64,000 bases of DNA from Panulirus ornatus (lineage: Eukaryota > Arthropoda > Malacostraca > Decapoda > Palinuridae): positions 5,491,297-5,555,296 of the forward strand of contig NC_092287.1 in NCBI RefSeq assembly GCF_036320965.1, read 5' to 3'. Shown in pieces: positions 55,401 to 60,039 of this stretch (position 1 is the stretch's first letter; the number at the start of each line of letters is the position of its first letter). The notes under the pieces were generated by a model that saw only the letters and a list, made by a program, of their open reading frames with translations, ran no database searches and was not told the DNA's origin. The translations under genes and the position numbers were made by a program.

Positions 55401-57349
55401 GAAAGGTTTGTGAATGCCTTTGGGATTAACACGATGGCAAGAGATATGGGGAAAAAAAAAAAGACAGACAGCACAGATGATAAAGATGTGGAATGCATGA
55501 AAGGGGATAAGGAAGTGACCACCAGACTAATGGGGGAAAACTGGAAGAGGATACTGAGATGTGGATGACAATTAGTGCCTAAGACTGAGGAAAAAGGTAC
55601 AGTGTTTTGAGAAGAGGTAAGGGAGTTCATCACCAATTTCAGTCTGAGACTGTACTCTTGATGGTACAGCCTAGCCAAAGCAAGTTTTCATTTGCGGTGT
55701 AACCTCTTACAGGCAGAGTCCAGTACCATCTCTATATATGAATGTAAAATTTAATTTAAGCATAGTGTGGATGTGCTTAAGTGGACAATGAACTTGTATG
55801 TAAATTGTCGAAAAACAGTTCTTACTCTACATATCAGAGATGAATCAAATATCAAAGTTGAAAAAATGATCTATCTACTAATACATTATAAATCTATAAG
55901 CAGTCAGCTATAAACTAATGATGTTTGCAATGGAAGAGATAGGACTGCTCTTACAACAGCCTATACAACTTCACATGGGTTTGATGGAGTTGTGGTCCTA
56001 ATCTAAAACTCGTGGACTTGGGATTTGAAGTGGAAGGTGGTGTTGGTGAAATCATGGTGCAACACCTTCATCCCCAGCTGTCCAACTAGGTCCAGGACAT
56101 GGTTTGAGAGAGTTGGGAGGGGTTAATGTGGTGCTGGTGACAAGCATGGTGAATTAGTGTCATCCCAAGCGGTCAAAGTAGGTCCAGGACATGATTTGAG
56201 AAAGTTGGGAGCGGTTTGTGTGTAGTGTGCTTCTTGATATGTCGTGTAAAAGAGTGAGTATCACGTTGCAAGCTATTTTCTGTATCTTTTCAAATACTAC
56301 ATTTAAGGCAAGGTAGGGAATACATAGGTACAACTGGGAAGAGTGAAAACTGTACAAGTTCTCAGTTCAGGTGTTGGATCCAAGTGTTATGAATCATCAG
56401 AGTACACTGAGATAACTGAAATACTTTATAATGACCCTGACCTTTTCTTCTCGGCTCAGCTTGTCATTCAGAATGACTCTAGATGCTTGGTGAAATAAAA
56501 AAACCTGAAGGGAAATGAGGCCTAATGAGAAATGGAAAGGGTGGGACATACTGTAACTGGAAGCAAAACTGATATAAACAACTAGCTTTGGGTTAGTTAA
56601 TGGTGAAATAGTTGGCAGTGGTCCAGTTCTATTGGCTGCTGAGGCTGTCCTGATAGGCAATGTATCTGAGGCAGTTGTCAATATTGATATTCAAAGCAAA
56701 TAAGTCAATGTACTTCCAATGAAATAGTGTATCCAAAAGGGTATCATATAAAATGATGAAGGAGCGTACTCTTTAAGCCCAATGGGAACCCATAAGTGTA
56801 GAAATGGAAAGTGGTTGAGGTCCCTTGGAAGCATACAGCCAGACTAAGTTCACTGGAGAAGTCTGCAACCTACAGAATGACACTTCTTAGCAACCTAAGG
56901 TTCAACATTTATTAAATCATTATGTAGTAGGTGATTACCTACAAAGCTCTAGTTAAATCAATGAAAGAGAAAGCCACTAAGGACTTGCATTTCTCTAGGA
57001 TGAGGGAGATGATGAGATAGTCTGTCGTACATCTTCATATAACTAAGTATATTTACTTATTATACTTTGTCGTTGTTTCCCGCGTTAGCAAAGTAGCGCA
57101 AGAAAACACACGAAAGAATGGCCCAACCCACCCACATACACATGTATATAACTAAATGTTGATGTGATAAGTTACTTTATGGGGCAAATTGTGTTGTATC
57201 ATGTGAATGTCAGACAATGTACTGGAGTACGTCAGCGTACGTGGGTATACTTACCGATGGAGGTGCAAGGGGGCCTTGTTGAGCACCGTGTAGTACTGGC
57301 GCACAAACTCAAGGCCAACGCATTGCGGTGATGGAGTTTCCATGACCAT
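20253..57349 (-). CDS. rin: G3BP / Rasputin, stress-granule scaffold RNA-binding protein (11 coding exons, 576 aa)
   Basis: Spliced coding exons on the - strand: 57349-57255, 50480-50306, 48707-48585, 46348-46148, 44895-44857, 39936-39802, 38142-37852, 35014-34843, 29314-29199, 23090-22947, 20492-20253. They sum to 1731 nt, all phases agree and every junction is GT-AG. Domains: NTF2-like dimerisation domain about 7-135; acidic segment about 132-150; Pro/Ala/Thr-rich linker about 150-410; RRM about 430-500 with RNP2 IFVGNL and RNP1 NFGFITF; RGG/Gly-rich tail 515-576. Human G3BP1 is 466 aa and fly Rasputin about 690, so the length is normal. G3BP proteins nucleate cytoplasmic stress granules and bind Caprin and USP10 through the NTF2 pocket. 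F15 and F33 of that pocket are present; the position matching human F124 is Tyr119 here. Introns are expanded by LINE-A, SINE and DNA transposons. The neighbour COG2 is convergent. Confidence 0.96.
20562..22740 (+). mobile_element. LINE-A copy, long-3'UTR type, antisense in the last G3BP intron
   Basis: Begins at [18 protein letters not shown] (20571), runs through the RT and C-terminus with small indels (for example a 6-base gap after the VFD block, a loss at 20898, a stop at GLNM 22224), and ends with a long 3'UTR and the tail CGCTAACGCGGGAGACAGCG at about 22698-22717, then an A-rich end. It contains [11 protein letters not shown], where Ala of FADD is Pro. Its 5' end lies about 70 bp from the terminal exon acceptor. 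Confidence 0.92.
20571..22224 (+). pseudogene. LINE-A reverse transcriptase with at least four frame breaks
   Basis: Frames 20571-20774, 20904-21152, 21160-21432, 21408-21653 and 21646-22224 cover the RT and C-terminal domain in order. Key blocks remain ([47 protein letters not shown]), but the catalytic box reads FPDDT and the frame is shifted, so it is dead. Confidence 0.9.
22947..23090 (-). CDS. rin: G3BP exon 10, RRM core (RNP1)
   Basis: 144 nt, 48 codons, phase 0. It encodes [20 protein letters not shown] and ends [27 protein letters not shown] is the RNP1 strand. The acceptor is TTTTCAG and the donor AGG|GTAAGT. Confidence 0.97.
23395..23635 (-). mobile_element. SINE (tail-sharing family)
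   Basis: Forward sequence starts TTTTTTCATACATATTCGCC, then CTGCATTAGCAAGGTAGCAT (tail, reverse), AGAGGACTGAGC, GGGAGGATTTCCAGCCCCCT and ends TTATCCCAGGGATA. Flanking 23300-23390 and 23630-23660 share ATAGTAATATATTAATGTAAACAAAA units, three imperfect tandem copies on the left and one on the right of the SINE. Confidence 0.88.
23735..25150 (+). mobile_element. LINE-A relics, old (two blocks)
   Basis: Block 23735-24010 resembles the C-terminal region ([18 protein letters not shown]). Block 24400-25150 resembles the pre-RT linker and RT start ([14 protein letters not shown], ...[13 protein letters not shown]), ending after the PEDW equivalent. The 24011-24400 stretch between them is not assigned. 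Many indels. Confidence 0.7.
25310..25680 (-). repeat. Repeat X copy
   Basis: The reverse strand reads CCATTTTGCCAAGAGGCTGG, GGACAGAATGCCAACAGTCC and ATACCTCCCTGGTTGATGGC, matching 17410-17720 in order. Confidence 0.75.
26340..28344 (+). pseudogene. R2-group reverse transcriptase / RLE domain, multiply frameshifted
   Basis: Blocks across frames: [23 protein letters not shown] start, [49 protein letters not shown] (first catalytic Asp), [35 protein letters not shown] (catalytic box, FADD changed to FTDD), [27 protein letters not shown] (GxGGLGI, typical of R2), then [18 protein letters not shown] and [11 protein letters not shown], the RLE region. The first Cys pair of the CCHC is damaged. 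At least seven frame breaks. Confidence 0.88.
27725..27826 (+). repeat. Tandem duplication inside R2-group copy A
   Basis: Two 48-bp units, each starting GCATGCATTGCTGGT and ending AATAAGACTGAACAATC, with three or so differences. Copy B at 61017-61065 has a single unit, so the duplication is specific to copy A. Confidence 0.85.
28930..29065 (-). repeat. Repeat X fragment
   Basis: The reverse strand reads GATAGGCCAGAGGGCAACTC, then CTAGAGCAGTTTTTGCTGTG, matching 17235-17290 and 35625-35680. Confidence 0.7.
29199..29314 (-). CDS. rin: G3BP exon 9, start of RRM (RNP2)
   Basis: 116 nt. It encodes [20 protein letters not shown] and then [24 protein letters not shown] is the RNP2 strand of the RRM. 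The acceptor is TTATTCAG and the donor AAG|GTAAAA. Phase agrees with exons 8 and 10. Confidence 0.96.
29315..30060. other. G3BP intron without recognised features
   Basis: AT-rich sequence between exon 9 and a LINE-A tail; I see nothing in it. Confidence 0.5.
30070..30455 (+). mobile_element. LINE-A ORF end and 3'UTR, decayed
   Basis: Starts [24 protein letters not shown], then CAATGGACTGAACC-type post-stop DNA, 3'UTR and a mutated tail (GATGATGTGGGAAATGGCAA) near 30414-30433. Note the tail ends AATGGCAATAAA, more SINE-like than LINE-like. Confidence 0.75.
30458..31663 (-). mobile_element. LINE-A 3' part, long-3'UTR type
   Basis: Tail at about 30470-30500 (reverse of CGCTAACGCGGGAGACAGCG), a (TA)n run at 30602-30626 in the UTR, then the ORF from GLNQGM back to SCEKLQKLV. 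Truncated at 31663 right at the base where the + copy starts. Confidence 0.9.
31696..32487 (+). pseudogene. LINE-A endonuclease C-terminus to RT start
   Basis: A 263-codon frame: [29 protein letters not shown] (endonuclease SDH), a Lys/Glu-rich linker, [18 protein letters not shown], then stops at RFR. The N-terminal endonuclease half is missing. Confidence 0.88.
32634..32766 (+). mobile_element. Solo LINE-A tail (about 130 bp) nested in another LINE-A RT
   Basis: Between LVRLFNV and [10 protein letters not shown] the RT is split by TATTTGCGTGTGGACGTGTA ... CGCTAACGCAGGAGACAGCG plus an A-rich end. This is exactly the last 120 or so bases of a LINE-A 3'UTR in the same orientation, with no ORF. 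Confidence 0.93.
33225..33704 (+). pseudogene. LINE-A RT catalytic segment
   Basis: A 159-codon frame: [76 protein letters not shown]. It ends at a frameshift in SRK. The FADD box is intact. Confidence 0.88.
34843..35014 (-). CDS. rin: G3BP exon 8, Arg/Gln-rich linker
   Basis: 172 nt, phase 0 in and 1 out. It encodes [20 protein letters not shown], then [20 protein letters not shown]. The donor G|GTTGGT is non-consensus after +2, but it is the site that restores the frame with the next exon (G|CT, Ala411). Reading through gives a stop within a few codons. Confidence 0.85.
35205..35440 (-). mobile_element. SINE (tail-sharing family), near consensus
   Basis: Forward: TATTCGCCATTTCCCGCGTT, AGCGAGGTAGCGTTAGGAAC, GGAGGATTTCCAGCCCCCCG, CCTTTTAGTCACCTTCTACG, CAGGGAATACGTGGGAAGTA and CCCTATCCCCAGGGATAA. 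Contains G-run/A-run GGGGGGGGAAAAAAAAAAAA. About 190 bp upstream (gene sense) of G3BP exon 8. Confidence 0.92.
35590..35930 (+). repeat. Repeat X copy
   Basis: Reads CCTTGACAGGCCACTGGCAG, GGTAACTCTAGCGCAGTGTT and a run of TCCTACTAAGTATTACTACA-like units, matching 17215-17420, and ends in an A run at 35921-35937. Confidence 0.7.
36320..36560 (-). pseudogene. LINE endonuclease N-terminal fragment
   Basis: The reverse strand encodes [20 protein letters not shown] and [20 protein letters not shown]. The LxxxETKL...GVALLL pattern is that of the N-terminal half of APE endonucleases; the preceding DNA reads NLDVLALC. It is the only N-terminal endonuclease piece seen and may be the missing part of LINE-A, though a link to that family is inferred. 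Confidence 0.65.
36565..37165 (+). mobile_element. LINE-A RT relic, old
   Basis: DNA similar to [10 protein letters not shown] (with a 28-bp local duplication of GTTGTTGATTGGTTAATTAG), the PEDW, YKGK.., and GRGCVD regions, then LYVAFMD. Many frame breaks. Confidence 0.7.
37166..37851. other. G3BP intron without recognised features
   Basis: Unique-looking AT-rich sequence downstream (gene sense) of exon 7. Nothing recognised. Confidence 0.5.
37852..38142 (-). CDS. rin: G3BP exon 7, Trp/Ser/Pro-rich linker with YANLFKS motif
   Basis: 291 nt, 97 codons, starting [20 protein letters not shown] and containing [12 protein letters not shown], which resembles the WASVTSKNLPP-type short motif region of G3BP linkers. 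It ends QTQPL before GTGAGT. The acceptor is CTCAAAG with a weak polypyrimidine tract. Its first 24 or so bases are duplicated in the intron (see 39632-39731). Confidence 0.92.
38119..38212. repeat. Left copy of duplication spanning the exon 7 acceptor
   Basis: GGTGTGCCCCAGCTCTGATC through TTGAATTTTAAGTAATCATA and CATTCAGTCA. It contains the first 24 bases of exon 7 and about 70 bp of upstream intron. The matching copy is at 39632-39731 beyond the LINE-A insertion. Confidence 0.9.
38214..39616 (+). mobile_element. LINE-A copy, young short-3'UTR type, with probable TSD
   Basis: Starts in RT (GTGGATCAGGTGTTTGCTTT) and is open for 388 codons to a stop at 39387, then a short 3'UTR, G-run, tail and a 44-base poly(A) at 39573-39616. 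CATTCAGTCA directly precedes the 5' side (with AACACCTGA filler) and follows the poly(A), a probable 10-bp target-site duplication. Confidence 0.94.
38221..39387 (+). CDS. LINE-A reverse transcriptase, intact 388-codon fragment
   Basis: Covers [34 protein letters not shown] (catalytic Asp), [53 protein letters not shown] and [18 protein letters not shown]. Shares the LDLSADGT variant with the copy at 62124-63116, suggesting those two derive from one source. No RT N-terminus, so not functional alone. Confidence 0.92.
   Translation: MDQVFALKNVCEKYLEKQMDLYVAFMDLEKAYDRVDRDALWKVLRIYGVGGKLLEAVKSFYRGCKACVRVGREESDWFSVNVGLRQGCVMSPWLFNLFMDGVVREVNARVLERGASMKSVGDERAWEVSQLLFADDTALVADSCEKLQKLVTEFGKVCGRRKLRVNVNKSKVIRYSRVEGQVNWEVSLNGEKLKEVKCFRYLGVDLSADGTMEAEVDHRVGEGAKILGALKNVWKSRTLSRKAKMGMFEGIVVPTMLYGCEAWAMDRVVRRRMDVLAMRCLRTMCGVRWFDRVSNVRVREMCGNKKSVVERAEEGVLKWFGHMERMSEERLTKRIYVSEVEGTRRRGRPNWRWKDGVKKILCDRGLNMQEGVRRARNRVNWSDVVYRG
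39617..39731. repeat. Right copy of duplication, carries a decoy exon 7 start
   Basis: CATTCAGTCATTACAAAGGT, then GTGCCTCAACTCTGATCATC, CTTTGAGAAAATAATAATTC and TTGAATTTTAAGTAATTATA. In gene sense it reads CTCAAAG|GATGATCAGAGTTGA, so the duplicated exon start carries a stop at its fifth codon. Confidence 0.9.
39802..39936 (-). CDS. rin: G3BP exon 6, Thr/Pro-rich linker
   Basis: 135 nt, 45 codons, beginning [19 protein letters not shown] and ending PPTPEK before the donor GTTAGT (weak but legal). It is low-complexity, disordered linker. It is phase 0 in and out, so skipping would be silent to the frame. Confidence 0.82.
40245..42420 (+). mobile_element. LINE-A copy, old, near complete from RT to 3'UTR
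   Basis: A C-terminal scrap (40250-40440) is followed by RT start ([20 protein letters not shown]), then [47 protein letters not shown], the catalytic region decayed (FADDT not readable), [10 protein letters not shown] and [20 protein letters not shown], then 3'UTR. Many frameshifts; clearly older than its neighbours. Confidence 0.85.
42415..42545 (+). mobile_element. SINE 3' half (tail-sharing family)
   Basis: ACTTTTCCAAAAGGAACAAA, GGGGGCCAAGTGAAGAATTT, CTCAGTTCTCTGTACTTGAC and tail CACTTCACTAACGTGGGAAATGGTGAAC in pieces. The head is missing. Confidence 0.75.
42546..42720 (-). mobile_element. LINE-A tail and 3'UTR scrap
   Basis: Reverse of a mutated tail (TTCACCATTTCCCACACTAG) and the GCACCAAAACCACTGCACCC block. 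It faces the SINE half at 42415-42545, so the two tails form an inverted pair (GGTGAACATGAAAAAC / CATGCTTGTTCACC). Confidence 0.65.
42895..44710 (+). mobile_element. LINE-A copy, young short-3'UTR type, with TSD and 5' filler
   Basis: Starts at TATTTTGAAGGTTTGTTGAA, runs RT and C-terminus to a stop at 44510, short 3'UTR, tail near 44661-44686 and an A-rich end. AAGTTTCAGT occurs at 42863-42872 and again right after the A-rich end. Between the left copy and the element lies CATATGACAAG, itself a repeat of the 11 bases before the TSD. Confidence 0.93.
42896..44510 (+). pseudogene. LINE-A RT, three frames
   Basis: Frames 42896-43378, 43371-43772 and 43794-44510. Breaks: loss of two bases in KNVCEKY (43375) and a stop in the VADSCEK region (43770). 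The catalytic box reads FADNT, the second Asp of FADD changed to Asn. Otherwise nearly identical to the 10169-11917 frame. Confidence 0.92.
44711..46147. other. G3BP intron flanking the micro-exon; otherwise plain
   Basis: Apart from the 39-nt exon (44857-44895), no coding sequence or known repeat is seen. About 40-bp segments around 45070-45105 and 45140-45190 (TTGAATAATCACAGATACAA / TTGGATAATCACAGATCCAA, each followed by ACAAC..TATTGTATT) form a local duplication. Confidence 0.55.
44857..44895 (-). CDS. rin: G3BP micro-exon (39 nt)
   Basis: Thirteen codons, [13 protein letters not shown], between the acceptor ATTTCAG and the donor GAG|GTATGT, phase 0 at both ends. It can therefore be skipped without a frameshift. 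Support is the reading frame, splice sites and position. I cannot align it to a specific vertebrate exon, so constitutive use is inferred. Confidence 0.7.
46148..46348 (-). CDS. rin: G3BP exon 4, acidic segment
   Basis: 201 nt, phase 0. It begins [20 protein letters not shown], the acidic stretch that follows the NTF2 domain in all G3BPs, and continues Pro/Ala-rich. It ends CCT|GTAAGA. The human protein also reads DEVF at this junction. Confidence 0.94.
46485..46915 (-). mobile_element. LINE-A 3' part, decayed
   Basis: The reverse strand includes the ORF end ([20 protein letters not shown]) and 3'UTR start. It is truncated in the GNKXSVV region, where it abuts + oriented DNA. Confidence 0.75.
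46916..47275 (+). mobile_element. LINE-A relic (linker start joined to C-terminus)
   Basis: Reads [18 protein letters not shown] (the [13 protein letters not shown] linker), a few degraded codons, then C-terminal DNA ([24 protein letters not shown]). A large internal deletion joins the two parts. Confidence 0.65.
47300..48135 (-). pseudogene. CR1/Jockey-like reverse transcriptase relic
   Basis: Read on the - strand: [12 protein letters not shown] (degenerate DFxKAFDxV), [20 protein letters not shown] (SGVPQGSVLGPLLF), KCLQMT and [10 protein letters not shown] (catalytic FADD), [20 protein letters not shown] (LQEWSxKWxMxFNxxKC), [11 protein letters not shown], and [17 protein letters not shown] (LEKVQRRATKLIPGLR). 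This block order is that of CR1/L2-like RTs, distinct from LINE-A and from the R2-group. Many stops. Confidence 0.82.
48136..48584. other. G3BP intron, C-rich stretch
   Basis: Bases 48250-48470 are rich in CCT/TCC (sense of pyrimidine strand +). No gene recognised. Confidence 0.5.
48585..48707 (-). CDS. rin: G3BP exon 3, end of NTF2-like domain
   Basis: 123 nt, phase 0 at both ends. It encodes [20 protein letters not shown] and then [13 protein letters not shown], nearly identical to the vertebrate G3BP segment. The acceptor is TTTCTAG and the donor GAG|GTAAAA. Tyr119 stands where human G3BP1 has a pocket Phe. Confidence 0.97.
49196..50248 (+). mobile_element. pogo/Tigger-like non-autonomous DNA transposon (host element, interrupted)
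   Basis: Ends are CAG...CTG flanked by TA on both sides (49194-49195, 50249-50250). Terminal inverted repeats: CAGAATAAGTACCCTTATCC left, and CAGGTTGAGCATTCCTAGTC as reverse of the right. Internal landmarks GGATTTTTTCGGATTTTGAA, ATATTTGCATATACATAATG and CCATCAGAAAGCTAAGGTGA match my memory of a mammalian Tigger-type MER repeat. It is split by a foldback element at 49291-49767. No transposase frame. Confidence 0.78.
49291..49767. mobile_element. Foldback/MITE-like element nested in the Tigger-like copy
   Basis: About 80 bp of terminal inverted repeats: left 49293-49375 (TGTGGAAAACAGAATGAAAT ... AGCTGAGACATACCTCAATG), right 49672-49754 in reverse (TGTGGAAAACAGGATGGTAT ... AGCTGAGACATACCTCAATG). 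Flanked by ATAATGAG (49283-49290) and ATAATTAG (49768-49775), a probable 8-bp TSD with one change, as hAT elements make. Internal tandem pair of CTGTTGGTCACATCAGGTAG near 49492-49545 and a hairpin (TATCACTAAATGG / CCGTTTAGTGATA). Confidence 0.82.
50306..50480 (-). CDS. rin: G3BP exon 2, NTF2-like domain
   Basis: 175 nt, joined to exon 1 through CG|G (Arg32). It encodes [12 protein letters not shown], then [20 protein letters not shown] and TLDNGVVIQ, the core of the NTF2-like fold. Phe33, the aromatic residue of the FGDF-motif pocket in human G3BP1, is its first full codon. The donor is CAG|GTAACT. Confidence 0.97.
50481..52095. other. G3BP intron 1, left part, nothing recognised
   Basis: AT-rich with scattered short frames, none with recognisable domains or repeats. 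Confidence 0.5.
52117..52146. repeat. (TA)n microsatellite
   Basis: Fifteen or so TA units immediately left of a SINE copy. Confidence 0.95.
52150..52388 (-). mobile_element. SINE (tail-sharing family), near consensus
   Basis: Forward: TTCAAACTATTCGCCATTTC, CCGCATTAGCGAGGTAGCGT, AGAGGACTGGGCCTTTGAGG, GGGAGGATTTCCAGCCCCCC, CCTTTTAGTCGCCTTCTACG, ACACGCAGGGAATACGTGGG and CCCTATCCCCAGGGAT. (TA)n on both sides suggests insertion into a TA repeat. Confidence 0.93.
52389..52443. repeat. (TA)n microsatellite
   Basis: About 27 TA units between a SINE head and a LINE-A 3' end. Confidence 0.95.
52444..53702 (-). mobile_element. LINE-A 3' part, young short-3'UTR type
   Basis: The 3' end abuts (TA)n. 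Inward: tail (reverse of TCGCAAACGTGGGAGACCGG), short 3'UTR, C-terminal frame 53058-52624 ([20 protein letters not shown]), frame 53292-53068 and RT frame 53618-53289 with [12 protein letters not shown] deletion near 53296 removes the CERRKLRV codons. 5' end at [17 protein letters not shown] / KDLYVAF. Confidence 0.9.
53703..54330. other. G3BP intron, nothing firm
   Basis: A stretch at 54125-54250 (AACTGGAAATCTTACCCTCC, CCTTTAATGCTTGCTCATCT) may be a very decayed SINE, not certain. Confidence 0.4.
54340..55330 (+). mobile_element. LINE-A relic, old
   Basis: DNA similar to [31 protein letters not shown], the [15 protein letters not shown] block, [14 protein letters not shown] and NMQEGERRA, then 3'UTR to about 55330. 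A dozen or more frame breaks. Confidence 0.82.
55331..57055. other. G3BP intron 1, right part, with a tandem duplication
   Basis: No gene recognised. Two imperfect 66-bp units at 56072-56137 and 56164-56229 share GTAGGTCCAGGACATGATTT-like sequence at a period of about 91 bp. Confidence 0.55.
57056..57147 (-). mobile_element. Solo LINE-A tail, about 92 bp
   Basis: The reverse strand is only the last 90 bases of LINE-A: TATACATGTGTATGTGGGTG, GGTTGGGCCATTCTTTCGTG and the tail TTTGCTAACGCGGGAAACAA, ending in AAAGTATAATAA. It lies about 100 bp downstream (gene sense) of the G3BP start exon. Confidence 0.9.
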
Positions 57350-57364
57350 CCTCTGTTAGAACTC
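57255..57364 (-). CDS. rin: G3BP exon with start codon (coding 57349-57255)
   Basis: The acceptor CTGCAG ends at 57365, so 15 nt of 5'UTR precede ATG at 57349 and at least one non-coding exon lies upstream. The exon encodes [20 protein letters not shown] and ends at CATCG before GTAAGT. The MVMExPSP start is the same as in vertebrate G3BP1, so the first of the two close in-frame ATGs was chosen. Confidence 0.95.
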
Positions 57365-58480
57365 CTGCAGGAAAACCAAAATTATTTTTCTTGAACCATT
57401 TCATAATCCAAATATAACATTACTGGGAGAAAATCTAACCATTCAAAGCAAAATAACAATCTATTTCTAAAGATCATACCAATCATGACTAAATAAAACA
57501 CATGAAAAGAAAGAGGCTTCCTTTCCAAATCAATCTGATTCATCAGCAGAGCCAAAAAAGGATAGAGAAGCCTACCTCACAATACACAGATGCATTCCCT
57601 ATTAAGATTATCTACACTAAAGGTTAATGACTTTTATCAAAGAAACACAAAAAATTAAATAATCAGTAACTATTAGAGACAATTCAATAAGATTTTTTTG
57701 GGGGAGTAATGAAGATATGTATCCGTCCGAACAGATCAATAACCAAATCAGTATTTTTATGCATTTCAAATTTTTTTTTCTGGGTTGTGTGATAACCAAC
57801 AATTAATTCTTAGAGCTTGTTTTTAACACTATGTTGACGCAAACTCTGTGTAACATAGCTTACAAAAGGTAACATTATCTGGCATCTGCCAGACCTAAGC
57901 ATTACCAAGTATTAGAATATGCTGGTTAAGAGAACGTACCTTACACATTTAATTTACAAATTGGAGACCATGCCTTAAAGGATTGAACACATATAAATGC
58001 GCTCCAGAGTACAACCTCAGTGATCTCAGTCGTCCCCAGTATCCATTTAATTCCTTTACAACTTTAATGCCAGCTGTGAAAGATATCTGAAAACTTTATA
58101 ATTCCACAATTTTGCCTTCCTTGTAGGGTAATATTAGAGCAGGATTTGCAAAACTTTCTACTATACCACAAATATTTCCACTGTTATTCGTGTAAAACTA
58201 TTTTCATTCATATACAGTAGGCCTGTGAAATTAACCTTTTCCAAGGAAACACCTGAATAAAACAAGTTAGAACTGTGAAAACTAAATGAAGCAACTGAAT
58301 GTCCCATACCCTAGATTTGTGAAATAGCTGAGAGCAACAATAAGCTCATAATAATGCTGGTCTGTGGAAAGGTGTGTCGTGCTGTACTTCAATCCCCCTC
58401 TGCAACTTCAGGTTAAGTGTGTCAACTTAAATCTCCCAGGAAAGAATTACCTTAGAAAAAACATGCAATAAAAAGTTGCT
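57365..58480 (-). promoter_or_regulatory. Region upstream of G3BP start exon (5'UTR exon/promoter not resolved)
   Basis: The start exon has an acceptor at 57365, so the transcription start lies farther right. This AT-rich interval shows no CpG-rich block, TATA box of clear position or repeat that I can defend. The promoter could also lie beyond the R2-group element. Confidence 0.3.
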
Positions 58481-58612
58481 AGCACAGTTATATGTACTCT
58501 CCCCTCTCCACCTTCTAATGCATTGGAGGGATTCCCCTATGTGGCAGCCTCCATCACTTGACTGTGGTCCTCTGCTGTCTTCATGCAGTAGCACTGCGTT
58601 AAATCTTCCAGG

Positions 58613-59104
58613 ATGTCTATCATTGTCACGGGTTTTCATTCCAAGGTAACAGTTATGCAGAAACAAACCTCTCAGGAATTACGTGCCAACCACTGTTGGC
58701 AAATCGGGTGCCGACACAAACCAAGAGTGGCTGATGACTACTCTCCCACTTCCCCACATTGTTGGGATATGTTCACCAGCTATCGAGGCTGCAGGGTCCA
58801 CAAGTGGGGAGCACACACCAACTTCATTCACCAAGAGTTGGTGACATGGCATGTCTTGTCTAAGGCAAGATGGACCAACAAGGAGATTGAGCTCTTCACT
58901 AGGGCAGAGGCAACGATGGCAGCTGGTCCCTCTTTAAAAGGCGTACGGGGCCTGAACCAGCAGTTACAGGCTACTGTTCCCTACCGGTCGGTGGAGGCAA
59001 TCAAGAGCCTCCGATGGAAAGCAACATATAAGACCTGTGTTCAGGAGTTGATCCTGAACACTAACGCCCACCACGAGATCAGTGTAGGTGGGGAGGTGGT
59101 GTGA
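58613..59104 (+). pseudogene. R2-group N-terminal zinc finger and Myb-like region
   Basis: Contains HCWDMFTSYRGCRVHKWGAH, a C2H2 finger pattern that has lost one Cys, as in the CxxC...FxSxxGxxxHxxxxH finger of R2 proteins. Then RWTNKEIELFTRAEA and YRSVEAIKSLRWKATYK, which look like the two conserved helices of the R2 Myb-like domain. These parts bind the target DNA in R2. Confidence 0.75.
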
Positions 59105-59273
59105 AGTGTGTCATGTGAGAGTCATGTCCCAGCTGACAAAAGAGACAACACACAGAGTGGCACCCATGAGGAGGGGAACCTGTCACTCCTGGTGGTGCTG
59201 CTGACCTACGGTTTTATCTGTCCCCTACGCTCAGCGGGTTCCCCAACCCGTTGCCTCTTTTGTTGCGGAGACT

Positions 59274-59984
59274 GTGTCTTACCTCAACACACTAGAGCCT
59301 GGCCCCACAAATCCTCTATGGGGTGAGGAAGTGCTAAATGCCTCCCTCAGGCATTTGCATCATGGGGACAGCCTCTCTGCCATCAGGGCAGCCACAGAAC
59401 ACGCCAGAAAACTGGTAAGTTCCTGTGGCTTGCCTTTAGATGGCCAGAATCATGGTGTGGGCAGATCAGAACAACCAGAGAATGCAGGCAATGGTTGCTG
59501 GACTGACAAAGTCCCTGTGCATGCCAATCAGCTGCGAAGGGAACAATACAAAAAGATACAGTGGCTTTATCTAATGATTAAGTCGCTGACCGTTGGACAG
59601 GTACTTAAAGGTGAATGGGAGGTATTGCCAATGACAGTTGGGCAGGAAACCCTCTACCCCTTTTGGGTAGCCCTCTTTTCACAGCCATCCGAACCGGACA
59701 GATATTCCATCACCGATTTTGACCGATTAAGTAAACCACTCGCAGAGGTCCTATCCTTAGGAGAGGTAGCACACCACCTCAAAGCTACTAAAACATTGGT
59801 CCCCAATCCTGATGGAATGCAGACGAGGCTCCTGAAGTCTATTCTGTTCAATCTGTGGATTGCCACCTCTGCACTGCCTGAGCCACTCAAGGCTAATAGG
59901 ATGTCACTGATACCAAAGATACCGAATCCCACACAGCCCAAGGACTACAGGTTGATCACCATCTCATGTGCTGTAGTCTGTTTG

Positions 59985-60027
<43 letters not shown>

Positions 60028-60029
60028 GA
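59274..60029 (+). pseudogene. R2-group RT, N-terminal part, ending in a poly-Lys run
   Basis: Frame includes [76 protein letters not shown] and RLITIS, which are RT blocks 0-2. The frame runs into the poly(A) at 59985-60023. Copy A has TTCATAAGGT at this place. Confidence 0.88.
59985..60023. repeat. Poly(A) tract inside R2-group RT
   Basis: About 39 A residues between GTTTGCT and TCTTGAGCAGC. Flanking sequence on both sides is contiguous R2-group RT, so about 10 bases were replaced. Confidence 0.9.
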
Positions 60030-60039
60030 GCAGCAGCAT

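Noticed and set aside
55335..55568. 77-codon Lys/Asp-rich frame
   Set aside because: No homology, no splice context and no second copy; short frames are expected by chance.
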